A stretch of DNA of 64,000 nt from Acanthacorydalis orientalis (GCA_034766995.1 CM068320.1:7078501-7142500); one strand, 5' to 3'; shown: positions 47,068-62,090, numbered from the stretch's first letter. Translations and numbers: made by a program. Notes: a model not told the origin generated them from the letters alone.

Positions 47068-47722
47068 TATTTTTTGAAATTACTTATATTTTAAACATGT
47101 ACGTTCATTACAGTTATACTTATATAGTTATACTTTCATTACATACTTAAACATTTCTCTTATTTTATGTGACAGACTCAGTGCTGTTATAGATGTAATG
47201 TCGTGAAATTCGTTTCTTTTTAAAAACAAAAAAAAATAGTATTGTTATGTTTCATTACGGATAGTGTTAAGATGCATATAAAACATAGTGCATAAATTTA
47301 TCACCGAAATTGTTACAGCAATAAATTTATGATAGTTATTGATTTGTTAAGAAATAATAAAATTAATACTTCAATTCATGTTTATTTAATTTATTATTGT
47401 TGTTATGACAAATTACTCTGTAATAAAACAACAGCTAAAATTTGTACATATAATTTATATGGTATAAAATTATATACTTTCTAAATTTTTTAGTCGATAG
47501 TGTAAATGAGAATGACTGTAAATTTATTATATATTGTCCTAAACCAAATATACCTATTTAGTGTTATAAAAAGAGTTTATTTTTTTAGCAAAATTTAAAG
47601 TAATTAACCACTAAAAGGATTTAAAAGTGAAAGTATGTCCTTATTTTAACAACAAGCTAAAGAAGTTTCGATAATAAATATTTTTTATTCTTTTTCAAAA
47701 ATATAAAAACGTCTTGAACGCA

Positions 47723-47816
<94 letters not shown>

Positions 47817-49029
47817 TAACAAATGTATTGGGAATATTGATATATGGTTTCAATATCAAATTATATACTATATTGGTAGTTGGTAAATGTTTGTCATACT
47901 TATTAAAAACTATAATTATGTGAATTTTATGACTAAATGCAGCATTCATTACCCAAATTTAGTACATATTTTCAATTCACATTTTAGAATGAATATTCAT
48001 CGGGAAAATGAAAATTAAGGTAAATAAAATTCTACTGAATTAACAGCTCAATACTTAGCACGCTATTTGATTTCCTTCATTGAACAAAAAATACGTTTTG
48101 TTATATAGAAAATCCAAATGCGATTAAAAATAAATATATTCATATAAATATATTTTTAATGAAATAAATAAGAGAGATAATAATATTATTTAGAGAAAGA
48201 TTACCTTAATTGTTTAATGGTAGGTAGACAATTATAATTGTAATAAAATAATCTTCAAGTATAAATGCGAATAAATTCTCTTTGAAATTTTAAACTGTAC
48301 TCCATATAGTCAAAGTATGTTAATACAGATTTATAATTTGTTTTAAATATCCAATACCTTATATTTTGCAACAAAAAGTCTAAAAATTGAATGAATTTGA
48401 ATGTGATATCGTCATTAAATTTATTCAATTGATTTGTCATTCATTAATTACCATTTTATCAAATATAAGGATTAATTTTTAATCGAGAAAGTATACAATA
48501 ATGAAACACTTCTAACTGCAGTTGAAAAAGACAATGTTAGAATAATTTGACGTTTCATAAGAGAAATACTTCGAGAAAAATTTTACATTTACTGACTATG
48601 AAGCTAAATAAATTAAAAACTTGATTAAAAATATGGCAATTGAATTTAGCAACTTTATGTAATAATCAGGTAATTATTAAATGTTTTTTTTAGAATAGAA
48701 GAGAAACGATATATTATTTTTTAATAAATGAGAACTACTATAATGTCTGCACTTATAGGAGAAGATACTCTACGTTAGTGTTAATGCGCAGTGAAAATAT
48801 GAACAAGAATGAAATGAAAATGAATATGATGAAGATCTTCACTTCGAATTCAGAAACAGTGTAGTAACTTCAATAAAGTATGAAAATTTATATAAATCTT
48901 CACTTTGACTTGAAAATCTCAAATTATATAATGTAACCTTTAAAGTAATTTATAATTTGTTATTAGATTTAATCAATGGTTTGTGACAGATATAATTAAA
49001 TTGCAGAAATTATATATATATATATATAG
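47068..49029. other. AT-rich intergenic with a ~90-bp (TA)n array at 47724-47813
   Basis: No gene was recognised. Confidence 0.6.
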
Positions 49030-50028
49030 ATTATGTTTGAGGGGGAGGAAGATATCTTGCCTCCCGGTACTTAGACTCGAAGTCCATTATGTCACCACAG
49101 GCTGATCAAAACTACTCGGGAAGTCTCGCTTCCTTTCAGAAGCCTATCAACCAGCCCAAGTTTATAGACCCTAGTTCGGCCGCAGTTAGGAGAAACTCTC
49201 CAAACTATCATCGCCTTAAATTGACCCATGCCGGACATTCCACGAGGAGGTGAATGGTGGTCTCGCTGCCTCCCACACCATCTACACTTCCCGTCCGTCC
49301 TTCGGCCTTGTATATGTTCGTGGTAGCTTAGTCTCCCGCGTCCTGTGACAATTCGCACCAGGAGCCGAGAGAAGGATCTGCCACTTGTATAGATTCTCTT
49401 GGTCCAGTCCTGATTTGGGGCCTGGCCTAAGAGTTCCCTGGATTGACGGCAACTGTCAATATTTATCCACCATTCTGAGTGTTCTGATTCGACTCACTCC
49501 CGAATGGCACCCTTGGCCTAGCATCTCGGTAGCCCTATGAAGAGTTCTGGCCCCTCCACTGCGGACCTGGTTCCTAATGAGGCCAGTCTGTCCGCTATTT
49601 CGTTCCCCCGTATGCTCGAATGACCCGGCACCCACAGAAGGTGAACCTCGTTCTGGAAAGTCAGTCTGCCGAGAGCTATCTTGCATTCCAAAACCAACCT
49701 TGAAATGGTGGCATGGGAAGCAAGTGCTCTCAGTGCTGCCTGACTATTCGAGCAGATAGTGATCCGTCTACCCATGACTCCGAGTTCCTCTTGCCTCCGG
49801 ACGCATCCCAGAATAGCAGTGACCTCGGATTAGAACACTGTAGCACAAGTCAAGAGGTACAGTCCAAGAGGGATAAATGTACCCCTCCGTCCCTGCTGCA
49901 ATAATATCCTGCTCCAGACCTCCCCCCATCCTGGAACCATCTGTATAACAGGCGTCCCCATCGCCGGGTAGGCTGTCCCTCTTATCGGACCACTCCCCGC
50001 GCGACGGTAACGTCACCCGCCACCGTTA

Positions 50029-50031
<3 letters not shown>
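49030..50031 (-). mobile_element. non-LTR retrotransposon 3' half, lying between two (TA)n arrays
   Basis: This minus-strand, GC-rich segment begins (at its 5' side) abruptly at the (TA)n array 50032-50114 and ends next to (TA)n at 49013-49029. It carries the RNase H and C-terminal zinc-finger part of a non-LTR ORF2 and is 5'-truncated. An RNase H downstream of RT is found in the I, R1, LOA and related groups. Confidence 0.85.
49090..50016 (-). pseudogene. non-LTR ORF2 C-terminus: RNase H plus zinc finger
   Basis: Pieces in three frames: [11 protein letters not shown] near 49940 (first RNase H Asp), then ICSNSQAALRALAS at 49700-49755 (second block with the DSQAAL pattern; here Asn replaces Asp), then HLLWVPGHSSIRGNEIADRL at 49575-49640 (last block with the His and Asp). 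The C-terminal segment 49092-49330 has TGRGRLSYHEHIQG, KCRWCG and, in a neighbouring frame, the H...C half of a CCHC knuckle. Frameshifts separate the parts, so it is inactive. Confidence 0.85.

Positions 50032-50114
<83 letters not shown>
50032..50114. repeat. (TA)n array
   Basis: A TA run of about 80 bp, followed to 50180 by TACATACA/TACGTACG steps. Confidence 0.95.
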
Positions 50115-50117
<3 letters not shown>

Positions 50118-50180
50118 TATATACAAACATACATACATGCATACGTCTGTACGTACGTACATACGTACATATATACATTA

Positions 50181-51133
50181 GTTATTCTCAAAAGTATTCG
50201 AATAAAGCTAAAATGCCTGTTTAATTGATACAAAAATACACAAAGGAATCGTTTTTTAAAGTGAATATTTACAGTTAACAATGTCTAATTTTAGTTTTGT
50301 AATAACAAAATATACAAATTTTATATAATTTATAGAAAAAAATCCAACTAACAAATTAAATCAAAAAATTATTCTAACAATTTGCTTTTTATTACTTAAT
50401 ATTACTAGTATACTCGTAATTCTTTTCATATTTAGTTGGGTAAAGTTTCGAATTAATAATGAACTGTAACCTGTTTGGTATTAAAATCATCAGTTTTTTT
50501 TAGCGAAGTTGGATCAATTTTGTTCCATTAGACTTTTAGCTGGTTAAGTAATTCCTGTTTATTTGAATGTGGAAACATTTTATTTTCGTATCGTTTTTCT
50601 TTTCTAAAATAATTTTATTATTATTTCACGTTCAATGAACGTTTTTTCTTTATCTTTCATCTTTTTCAGACAAATGGTCTAAATTTATGAAAAATTACTT
50701 ATGTGATCTTAAATAGTTGAACATATACAATATTGAGAAATTATTTGATTATAGCGTTTACATCATAATTGTTTTAATATTTTTTTACTTGATTTCTATT
50801 TGTTGAGCAATTTAATATTTATGTAAAAATTTGTATATTTTATTATTACATACGTAAAATCAGACATTATTGGTTGTAAATATTAATTGTGTATAATTAA
50901 AATATATTTTACCCTTGTCCGACTACTTCTGAGAATAACTATATATATATATATATAAATTTGCCAAAATGTTATTTTAGATTAATAGTTTCGCTTATTT
51001 TATATTTCTTTCTGTGTAAACAGGAAGAGAATTTTGATTCAATTCTGTTTCACTTTGGCTTATAGATATGGTAAATGAAGTTTTTATCAAAGTATCGAAT
51101 TTGACTAATAATCAGGAATAAAATTATTGTTTC
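50181..51133. other. AT-rich intergenic, nothing recognised
   Basis: No frame, repeat pair or element end was recognised. Confidence 0.6.
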
Positions 51134-52135
51134 TTAACCTCTTAAGTGTTTTGTTTTATTTTGAGAATATACACTGGTGTGCTTAATTATTTCTAGGCGA
51201 TGACTAGTATACTCGATGAAAACACAGTAAATGCACTTGCTGTAAGATTGAGCTAAATTATAACAAAATGATAAATTTTTTTGGTAGTTTCTTTGAAAAA
51301 ATTTTAATATTATTGATAAGTAATTCACAAGTCGTATTTCCTTACTGTTTGTTGGCATTCATTTTTTTAATCTTGAATGTTGTTTCAAATTCAGACGACT
51401 TTCCAAATATTGCTCAGTATATAAGTTAGTTTGCTCAACTGTTATGTTTAATAAGTCATAATCTAAAAATTTTTCCATATAGAACATACATTTGGTTTTT
51501 AATGAATGAGGAATAGTGAAATTTGGGCCAGGATGAGCAGCAAATTTAAATGATGCTCGCTCTCCACTCCAAAATTCCATTGTACATTTGAATTTTTATT
51601 TTCTTTATCGAGTTTATTATCTTCTTTATCCTCATCACTACTTTCATTAGAAGACGTTGAAATTACTGATATTCTTTTCTGTGTTCTTGATGTAAAACCG
51701 CATCTTCAGTATCTTCTTGAACCTCATCACTACTATCATCAGAAGATGTTACAGGTGCTATCGCTCTTTTCCGTTTTCTTGGATGTAAAGATATATTTTC
51801 ATCATTATCAATAAAACTCATCTGATGATAAATAAAAAGCAAAATAGAGATAAATAGATAAAAAACATTATTCATTTTTTTAAGTTTTTCTATTGCACCC
51901 TATAATACCTTATAGCAGACGTCAGATTCATGAAACAAAAAGAAAACTGCTTAGAAATATTCTAAAATGTGCTAAAATTATAAATATGTTTATATATATA
52001 TATATACATATTTACCTAAATTTTACAATAAATTGAAAAAGCGATTATTTTTCTACATGAGTGTACTCGACATTGAACAAAAAAATGCCATCTTTTCACG
52101 ACAAGCATACTCGACATAAACGTTTAAGTGGTTAA
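51134..52135 (-). mobile_element. piggyBac-type element, internally deleted, TTAA-flanked
   Basis: TTAA at 51134-51137 precedes CCTCTTAAGTGTTTTG. TTAA at 52132-52135 precedes, read inward from the right, CCACTTAAACGTTTATG. The two ends agree at CC-CTTAA--GTTT. TACTCGA motifs near each end (51210; 52063 and 52107) look like sub-terminal repeats. A transposase N-terminal relic inside, reading away from the right end, fits the family. At ~1.0 kb it lacks most of the gene. Confidence 0.85.
51360..51828 (-). pseudogene. piggyBac transposase N-terminal relic
   Basis: It starts near 51819 with MSFIDNDENISLHPRKRKR, then an acidic leader TSSDDSSDEVQEDTED. After a frame change WSGERASFKFAAHPGP, IPHSLKTKC and LLNITVEQTNLYTEQYL follow, matching the N-terminal block of piggyBac transposases that ends in a conserved (E)TNxYA. 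The catalytic DDD core is absent. The acidic leader is duplicated: 51628-51690 and 51718-51788 share CCTCATCACTACT, ATTAGAAGA or ATCAGAAGA, and a CTTGATGTAAA or CTTGGATGTAAA end, ~90 bp apart. Confidence 0.75.
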
Positions 52136-55180
<3,045 letters not shown>

Positions 55181-55513
55181 TATATATAAAATTAAATATC
55201 GTAAATCGCTTAAAATTAGGCAGAACAATTAATTGGAGAAGTCTTGAAATTAATGACTGACAAGGTATTTAAATCCATAACATCCAAATTATTCATTTTT
55301 AAGCCATTTTTTTAATTTAATTTATTAAAAATAAACCGATAAAAACCAGACGTTTGATTTTTAAATTAGAGATGGAGAAAATGACGTTTCAATTCGGTAA
55401 ATGTAAATAAAGTACGGAAATACATTTGCTATTTAAATTATAATGATTTCATTTTTTGCAATTTTTAACATTAAAATTAAGTCATACTATTTTCAAGTTA
55501 AATTTCGAGATTA
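55181..55513. repeat. diverged second copy of the miniature LTR element interior
   Basis: It matches 58963-59295 in the same orientation over ~330 bp, for example TATATAAAATTAAATATCGT, AACAATTAATTGGAGAAG, ATTTTTAAGCCATTTTT and ATGACGTTTCAATTC. Identity is close to 88% by eye. No LTR-like sequence flanks this copy. Confidence 0.85.
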
Positions 55514-55726
55514 TTCTTTTTAAAATGTATTAAGAAAGTAAATTATTTAAATTTTTTGTTCATTTGACTAAAAATATAATATAAAAGAATAACATTTTAA
55601 AAACTAATTTAGTTTTTTGAAAGTACCAGATGTTATCAAATAGTGTAAGTAGTCTTCACTAACAGCAGTAGAACTAACATACACATAAATATGAGTATTT
55701 ATTTATACTCAAAGTTATAATATAAA

Positions 55727-55729
<3 letters not shown>

Positions 55730-55819
<90 letters not shown>
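55730..55819. repeat. (TA)n array
   Basis: A run of about 90 bp with one TATG step. Confidence 0.95.
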
Positions 55820-55822
<3 letters not shown>

Positions 55823-56330
55823 ACAAAACCATCTATACTCTATTCGGCAATCCCATATTCTATTTAAATGTAATGATGACTTTCTTACATATTATATTTA
55901 AAAATTAATTTATTTATACTATAATCATATTTTTTTTTGTATCTTTATTTGAATACTTTTAATATTTTCCCTTTTTTATCTAAATATATTCCAAAAACGA
56001 TTTCATTTTGTCCAGAGAACCTCAAAATAATTTTAATTAGTAATATTTTTCAGTTCTTCAGTATTGACCAAATTGACCAATACTAAATTAAACATTGCAT
56101 TTAAGATCAAATGTTGTGTTTTTCTCAGTTTTTCAGAAAAAATTCTGTACAAACTTTTAGTGTCCCTGTTTTTCTCACGTATTGTACACGAACTTTGTTA
56201 ATGACGATGATATGCTGTAGTACTTAAAGAATTATAGTGAATAAAATCGTTAACTTAGGTCTCAATTGATTAACTGGTGCAGGAATCTATAAGGAACAGA
56301 TATACAGATATATAATCACTTTATATAGTG

Positions 56331-56411
<81 letters not shown>

Positions 56412-56569
56412 TGTAAAATAATGCAGTATATTTAAATTGAATCAGTCATAACTCTGATTTAAATTAAAATATTTTCTAGTCATTTTAGGACTTTGAAATG
56501 ACAACCTTAACATTTAAAAACACTAAAAATATTGATCAATCATTTGCCATAAACTTATAAAACAGTAGT
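55820..56569. other. AT-rich intergenic with (TA)n at 56332-56407
   Basis: No gene was recognised. Confidence 0.6.
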
Positions 56570-56830
56570 GAACATGATGACGATAGAAAAACAGCACATT
56601 AGACATTGCATACTTTTTGTATTCCAGTTGAAAAAAAAATGCTGCTGAAGCCGAGTGAATGATTTGTTCAGCTTTGGGGAAGTTGTTGTGATGCATGAAA
56701 CATGCAAACAATGCTAAAACTGCGAAAAAGATCCGAAAATGGATTAGGAATTCATTGATTCAAACCCGTCATCTTTTTTCGACATAGAATTCGTCAGTTA
56801 TCCGACAGATAGAGCAAATTTAACAAAATA
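56570..56830 (+). pseudogene. mariner transposase N-terminal relic
   Basis: The plus strand reads EKQHIRHCILFVFQLKKNAA, then AERMICSALGEVVVMHETCK, the helix-turn-helix start of a mariner transposase. A stop falls where the usual WFxRF would be, and SNPSSFFDIEFVSYPTDRAN continues the expected linker. Nothing of the catalytic half follows. It lies between (TA)n arrays at 56332-56407 and 56922-56950. I could not fix inverted repeats. The first helix resembles the mauritiana-type group more than the other mariners in this window. Confidence 0.75.
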
Positions 56831-56917
56831 ATGGAGAATATTTTGAGGGATGAAATGTATTTCCTTTTTCTATTAATATTCATTTTCTATAAAAAAGACA
56901 TCGAATTTATTGATACA

Positions 56918-56955
<38 letters not shown>

Positions 56956-57553
56956 TATCGAATTCACACTATCTATGAATGTAGATTACAGGTTCATATT
57001 TTATGGATGAATTGAGTTTTAATAAAATAATAAACAGTTGTATTATCAAAGACATTGTATTGAAAGTTATTTTCAGAGAATTTCACTAGTTACAATATTT
57101 TTTAGTAATAAATTTGTGTCATTCTGTTTCACTTTCACATGAAGTTTAATATTTTTAGAGAAAATACTTCCTTAATAAACTATTATTGATTTATCTCCTC
57201 ATGCTAGAATTTGATCACAATTATACGATCATATTTATAAAGAAAAGGTTCGGATTTACTGGAAAATAGATATAATATTCTATCATCTATTGAAAAAAAT
57301 ATTTCTCTTTCTTGATGTTGCGTTTTCAGTAAATAGTAGAGTATTTATTATGTATGGGTTTCTCTAAAATTATTTGTCTAGCTTAAAATAAATTTCAGAA
57401 AATTTTCTTCATTTTTGGAGATAATTGATGTTTTCTTCGAATTGCTGAACAATAGTACTGAATCTTAGACAGAAATTTTTGAACTTTTTTACTTTCTCTT
57501 GTTGTTAGATTAATTCTTTCATTGATATTTGGGACCATATTATTGGTATATAG

Positions 57554-57610
<57 letters not shown>

Positions 57611-58827
57611 GAAACAGATAGAATACAGAAGGTGCTAAATTAGTTTATCACTATGGCTGTAGAATAATTAATGTATCATTTTTATACGAATATTAACGAA
57701 TAATCATGGTATTTCGGTAAGTGAATCGTCTTGATGTAACAACTGTTTTTTTCTTTCTATATTCCTCTCCCCCTTTGTTTAGTTTCAAAGCATTAAATTA
57801 CAACAATATTTTTCATTTATTGTGGAACTTGTTACAAATGAATTGTGTATTGGATTGTTATAATTAAACAGAACAGTAAACAAGTTTATTATTTGAAAAA
57901 AAATACATTGAAAAACCCCAAACAAAAATTATTATTACATAAATTTTTACTCCCTTAGCGTTTTGAGATTAATGAAATCACTATTAAAATGGGTATAAGA
58001 AAGAATTAAAATAGTAAACAATTAATTATTTACGTACTTTTCATGAAGCACCGATGACGTTTTTTATGAATTATGAGAGACCAAAAGAAATATTTGTGAA
58101 AGTGTATTTGCCTACATTTCTAAAAATGTTATTGTACAGATACTGTATTTTAGTAAACTAAAAATATTGCAAAATTTTATTTAAAGAATAAATATTTATT
58201 TTTTTATATATAATTAATACTAATAAAATAATTTTAATTCAAAAAATGTGATTAACAAGTTAATCAATTCTAAAATTCGATTTATTTTGTAAATTTGTTC
58301 TAAGTTTTTTATACCATTAGTTATGCAGTGTTATATAAATTATTCAAGTTCAATATAAGTTTATATATCAAAGAAAATTCATATTATATATTTCTATATT
58401 TTCTTAGAAGTAAAAATCGATTGATGAAAATTCAAAAATATATATTTTGTTTGAAATTAATGAAGCGAATTGTATATTTTTCCAAATATCGCAAATCTAA
58501 AAACACTAGTTACATTTAAATATAAAGAAGAAGAATAGGTTTATAATTATTGTTTTTATTTACCATTTGTGAAGAACTCTACATTAGACACATGACGTGT
58601 TAATAAATACGAAAAGTTTGAAACTTATCTTCTTTTCAGAAAAGTAACAAATTATGGGTTTGTGTATTTCTTCATTAAACTGATGTAATTAGTACAAAGG
58701 TGTACATCATTTTTACTGTAAACATAAAATTGTATTTATAAAAATGATGTAGTATCCAAACTTGAATAATAACAATAGAAATTATATTAAGGAAATGAAA
58801 ACATCATTGTAATAATTACAAAATTAT
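56831..58827. other. AT-rich intergenic with (TA)n at 56922-56950 and 57559-57606
   Basis: No gene was recognised; a 63-codon frame at 58328-58519 has no family resemblance. Confidence 0.55.
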
Positions 58828-58962
58828 TGTGAACAAGGGCAATGTTATGATAATTTAAACTATATTTCAACGAATAATAATTTCGGAGACGAATTTTTCT
58901 CAAAATGAAATAGAAAGAATAAAAAAATTGAAAAAAAATTACTTATTGAAGCGTTTATTGCA
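58828..58962. repeat. left terminal direct repeat of the miniature LTR element
   Basis: 135 bp, about 97% identical to 59314-59446; it carries AACGAATAATAATTTCGGAG in common with its partner. Confidence 0.85.
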
Positions 58963-59313
58963 ATATATATAAAATTAAATATCGTAAATCGCTTAAAATT
59001 AAGCAAAACAATTAATTGGAGAAGTTTTAAAATTAATGACTGATAAGGTATTTAACTCCATATCGTTCAAATTATTCATTTTTAAGCCATTTTTTAAATT
59101 TAATTTATTAAAAATAAACTGATAACAACCAGAAGTATGATTTTTAAATTAGGAATGGAGTAAATGACGTTTCAATTCCGTAAATGCGAATAAAGTAGGG
59201 AAATAAATTTGTTATTTAAATTACAATGATTTCAATTTTTCAGTTTTTAACAATAAAATTAAATCATGCTATTTTCAAGTTACATTTTGAGATATAGTTA
59301 CATTTGAATATTG

Positions 59314-59446
59314 TGTGAACAAGGGCAATGTTATGATAAAGTAAACTATATTTCAACGAATAATAATTTCGGAGACGAATTTTTCTCAAAATGAAATAAA
59401 AAGAATAAAAAAATTGAAAAAAATACTTATTGAAGCGTTTATTGCA
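59314..59446. repeat. right terminal direct repeat of the miniature LTR element
   Basis: 133 bp, the partner of 58828-58962. It is followed at once by the ATTAT duplication. Confidence 0.85.
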
Positions 59447-59529
59447 ATTATTATCTTTTTTGATTTATTTATAAATTACACATGCGGCGTGAAATTCAAA
59501 CATTTGATCTTACATCTGATAAAACGATA

Positions 59530-59745
59530 CGATTCGAAATCTTAAGAATCTCGAGCTCGTGATCGAGACAGCCGGCGAAGGATATTGTCGACGTGATGGG
59601 CGGCGTTGCCATGGCGCCAGGAAGTTCCATGATATAATGTGCAGTACTCGAGTTAATGTTAGTTCAAATCCCGGCCACGGTGGCTCCGGTCGGTCGTCGG
59701 TCGAGCGTCCGGAGTCGACACATGAAGCTTGTTGCTTAATTAATT
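59530..59745. promoter_or_regulatory. isolated CpG-rich island
   Basis: Roughly 200 bp of high GC lie in an AT desert (GATGGGCGGCGTTGCCATGG, CGGTCGGTCGTCGGTCGAGC). GTTGCCATGG resembles half of an RFX X-box. ATCTCGAGCTCGTGATCGAG with GCCGG, and later GTTCAAATCCCGGCCACGG, recall anticodon and T-arm pieces of a tRNA-derived SINE separated by ~85 bp. Open frames on both strands (74 and 88 codons) match nothing I know. It could be a promoter, a conserved element or a SINE remnant. Confidence 0.4.
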
Positions 59746-60907
59746 TAATTGGAAAATCTAAAACGTCAGTTTGCATTATGTAAATTATTTTTAAAATAAT
59801 AAAAATATTGAGATCATCTAAAAGACTGGTATAAACAATGAGTACATTTGCAGAATTTAAAAAAAATCGTTGAAAATAATAGCTTGTTAAATACGATACG
59901 TACGGAATTTAATTTATTTAAATTACTTCTGCTATACAACCGTTTGACTTAATAGACTTTTTTTAGACTAAATATAAACAAAATTGTGCTTGACACAATA
60001 ACTTACTGATGTTTTTATATTCATGCGGCAATATAATTTTATTTTCTTTTTAAACAGCAGATATATTACATTTCTTGAATGTTTTTTTTTTATTCAAAAC
60101 CTTAATTTTTTACAGTAATATATAATAACATTTCTTCACAAAAATATATAGGAGGATACATTCTCGTAAATTAATATTTAATATCCTGTGAAACCTTTAT
60201 CTTTCGAAAATTTTAAATAATATATAGTATTTTCCGCGACATAAGAATAAATTCAATAATTAATTCCATATTTTTTTGGATTTCTGAATACAAAACCTCA
60301 GTTTCTCATAATCTTAGAGTACATTAATAAAGATTAAAAACGAATTATTTAAGCTGTATTAATTGCTACGAAGAATACAAAATAAACTTTCTAGTACGTA
60401 GCTTTTATTTTGAAAAGTAAAATTCATAACATATATAAAACAAATTTATAAATCTAGGTGGAGATATGAATTGAAGAAATCGTACATTAATTCAATAAAA
60501 TGAAGACTTAACTCTTGTTAGCATATTATTCGTTAGATAGCATCTATGGACGAGATAGTAAATTCAAAAATAAAATTCTACTTAATTCATGTAATTTCAA
60601 GAATTTATAGACCTTAATAAAAGATACTTATCTGGGAGTAGTGGAAAGTTCATACATTGTTCGAATATTATAGTAGATCGAGTGTTATAGATCTCACAAG
60701 TATCAGTTCGTTGCTGTCTAGAATAAACTGTTTTTAAGTGAAAGATTTTATTCATTTCTCTAATTATTTACTATTTAGCCCCAAGTTATATGGAATGAAA
60801 ATTAAACAAAATAAGGAAAAACAAAGTTGAAGTAAAAAATATACTTATTCACAAAATAAACTGAAGAATACAGATTTACATTATTTAAAAAAAATCAAGT
60901 GTGCGTA
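59746..60907. other. AT-rich intergenic, nothing recognised
   Basis: No gene or element end was recognised. Confidence 0.6.
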
Positions 60908-60913
60908 TATATA

Positions 60914-60948
<35 letters not shown>

Positions 60949-60973
60949 TTATTTATACATGTATATAAATATA

Positions 60974-61041
<68 letters not shown>

Positions 61042-61044
61042 ATT

Positions 61045-61098
<54 letters not shown>

Positions 61099-61192
61099 GT
61101 ATTTTTTATTATTTATATATTATATATATGTACTATTTTATATATGTATTATTTATATATTATTTAATATTTATATATATGTACATATTTAC

Positions 61193-61256
<64 letters not shown>

Positions 61257-61263
61257 ATATATA
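60908..61263. repeat. ~350-bp (TA)n-rich tract
   Basis: Several TA runs are separated by TTTATTTAT and ATTATACAT steps. Frames of Tyr/Ile repeats here are artefacts. Confidence 0.95.
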
Positions 61264-61303
61264 CATGGATAGTTTGAAATGTTTGGTATTCGTTGGTAAA
61301 GTT

Positions 61304-61330
61304 TGGCGCCATTTCTATGAAATGGCGCCA
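61304..61330. other. perfect 11-bp inverted repeat with 5-base loop
   Basis: TGGCGCCATTT and AAATGGCGCCA flank CTATG. The dyad lies near the left end of the mariner relic, outside its coding part. Confidence 0.9.
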
Positions 61331-61479
61331 CTATACATTTGGTAACGTCACGGATATTAAATGTCACTTTTTAAATTAGCATAGGCGAAATTTCAGTTAA
61401 CAGCGATGCGTTGTTCATGTTCTACAGATGTTTGAAGCAAGCATTGTAGCAATTGCAGCGAAAATGAAAAAAAACAAGC

Positions 61480-62050
61480 AAGTCTTTTTGCATCGATTTC
61501 TAATCATGGATGAAACATAAATACACCACTGCACACCTGAGCCAAAGCAGCAGTTAAAGAGTGGACGACTGGTTAAAGTGCGTCGAAGAAGGCAATAACC
61601 GTTTTGTCGACTGGGAAAGAGATGACCGCTGTTTCTTGGGATTTCTAAGAAATAATTCTGATTTAACGAAGGAAAAAAACGATAACAGGAGCCTATTATA
61701 CAATATTATTGGACCGTTTGAAAGAAGAGCTGAAGTAAAAACGGTCAAGTTTGAATTACAAAAAAGTGTTCTTTGATCAGTACAACGTACCGTCCCACAA
61801 ATTGACCATCTCAATGATAAAATTTTATAAATTAGGCTTGGAATTCATTCCTCATCCACTCTATTCTTCGGGCTTGGCACCATGCGACTTCTTTCTCTTT
61901 CCAGACATGAAAATTTGGCTCGGTTGGAAGAAATTTTCGTCGAATTAGGATGTTATCGTTGCTTTCAATGCGTATTTTGCAGATTTACTGGACTAAATGT
62001 ATTGTCCTCAATGGAGACTATGTTGAGAAATAAAATCGATGTTTTCCAAA
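61480..62050 (+). pseudogene. mariner transposase catalytic-half relic
   Basis: It reads FLIMDET (first catalytic Asp, stop in the usual WIHHYTP stretch) near 61500, then DRCFLGFLRNN, where wild types have VFWD. LDRLKEELK-like coding is near 61710, KKVFFDQYNVPSHK near 61755-61800 (second Asp), then KLGLEFIPHPLYSSGLAPCD and FFLFPDMKIWLGWKKFSSN (third Asp) at 61830-61948, and a YFADLLD-like tail. It is of DD34D type, near the cecropia or irritans groups. Frameshifts and stops are present, and the N-terminal half is absent. Confidence 0.82.
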
Positions 62051-62090
62051 AAACGGTGTTTAACTTACTTTTATACCATACTTATCAAAC

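Larger units (their letters stand above)
58828..59446. mobile_element. 619-bp miniature LTR element (TRIM-like) with 5-bp target duplication
   Basis: Direct repeats 58828-58962 (135 bp) and 59314-59446 (133 bp) both begin TGTGAACAAGGGC and end GTTTATTGCA, so they have TG...CA ends. They differ at about three bases and one 2-base gap. ATTAT stands at 58823-58827 and 59447-59451, an exact 5-bp duplication. The 351-bp interior has no open frame, no clear primer-binding site after the left repeat and no purine tract before the right one. The interior recurs alone at 55181-55513. Orientation cannot be decided. The alternative is a local tandem duplication with inserted sequence. Confidence 0.75.

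Noticed and set aside
47695..47949. Tyr-Ile repeat frames over (TA)n
   Set aside because: Any (TA)n tract yields such frames; there is no other support. The same applies to frames at 22783, 34702, 41403-41858 and 60901-61367.
59553..59680. Functional tRNA gene
   Set aside because: There is no A-box/D-arm, the anticodon-like loop is too long, and the T-arm strands are ~85 bp apart.
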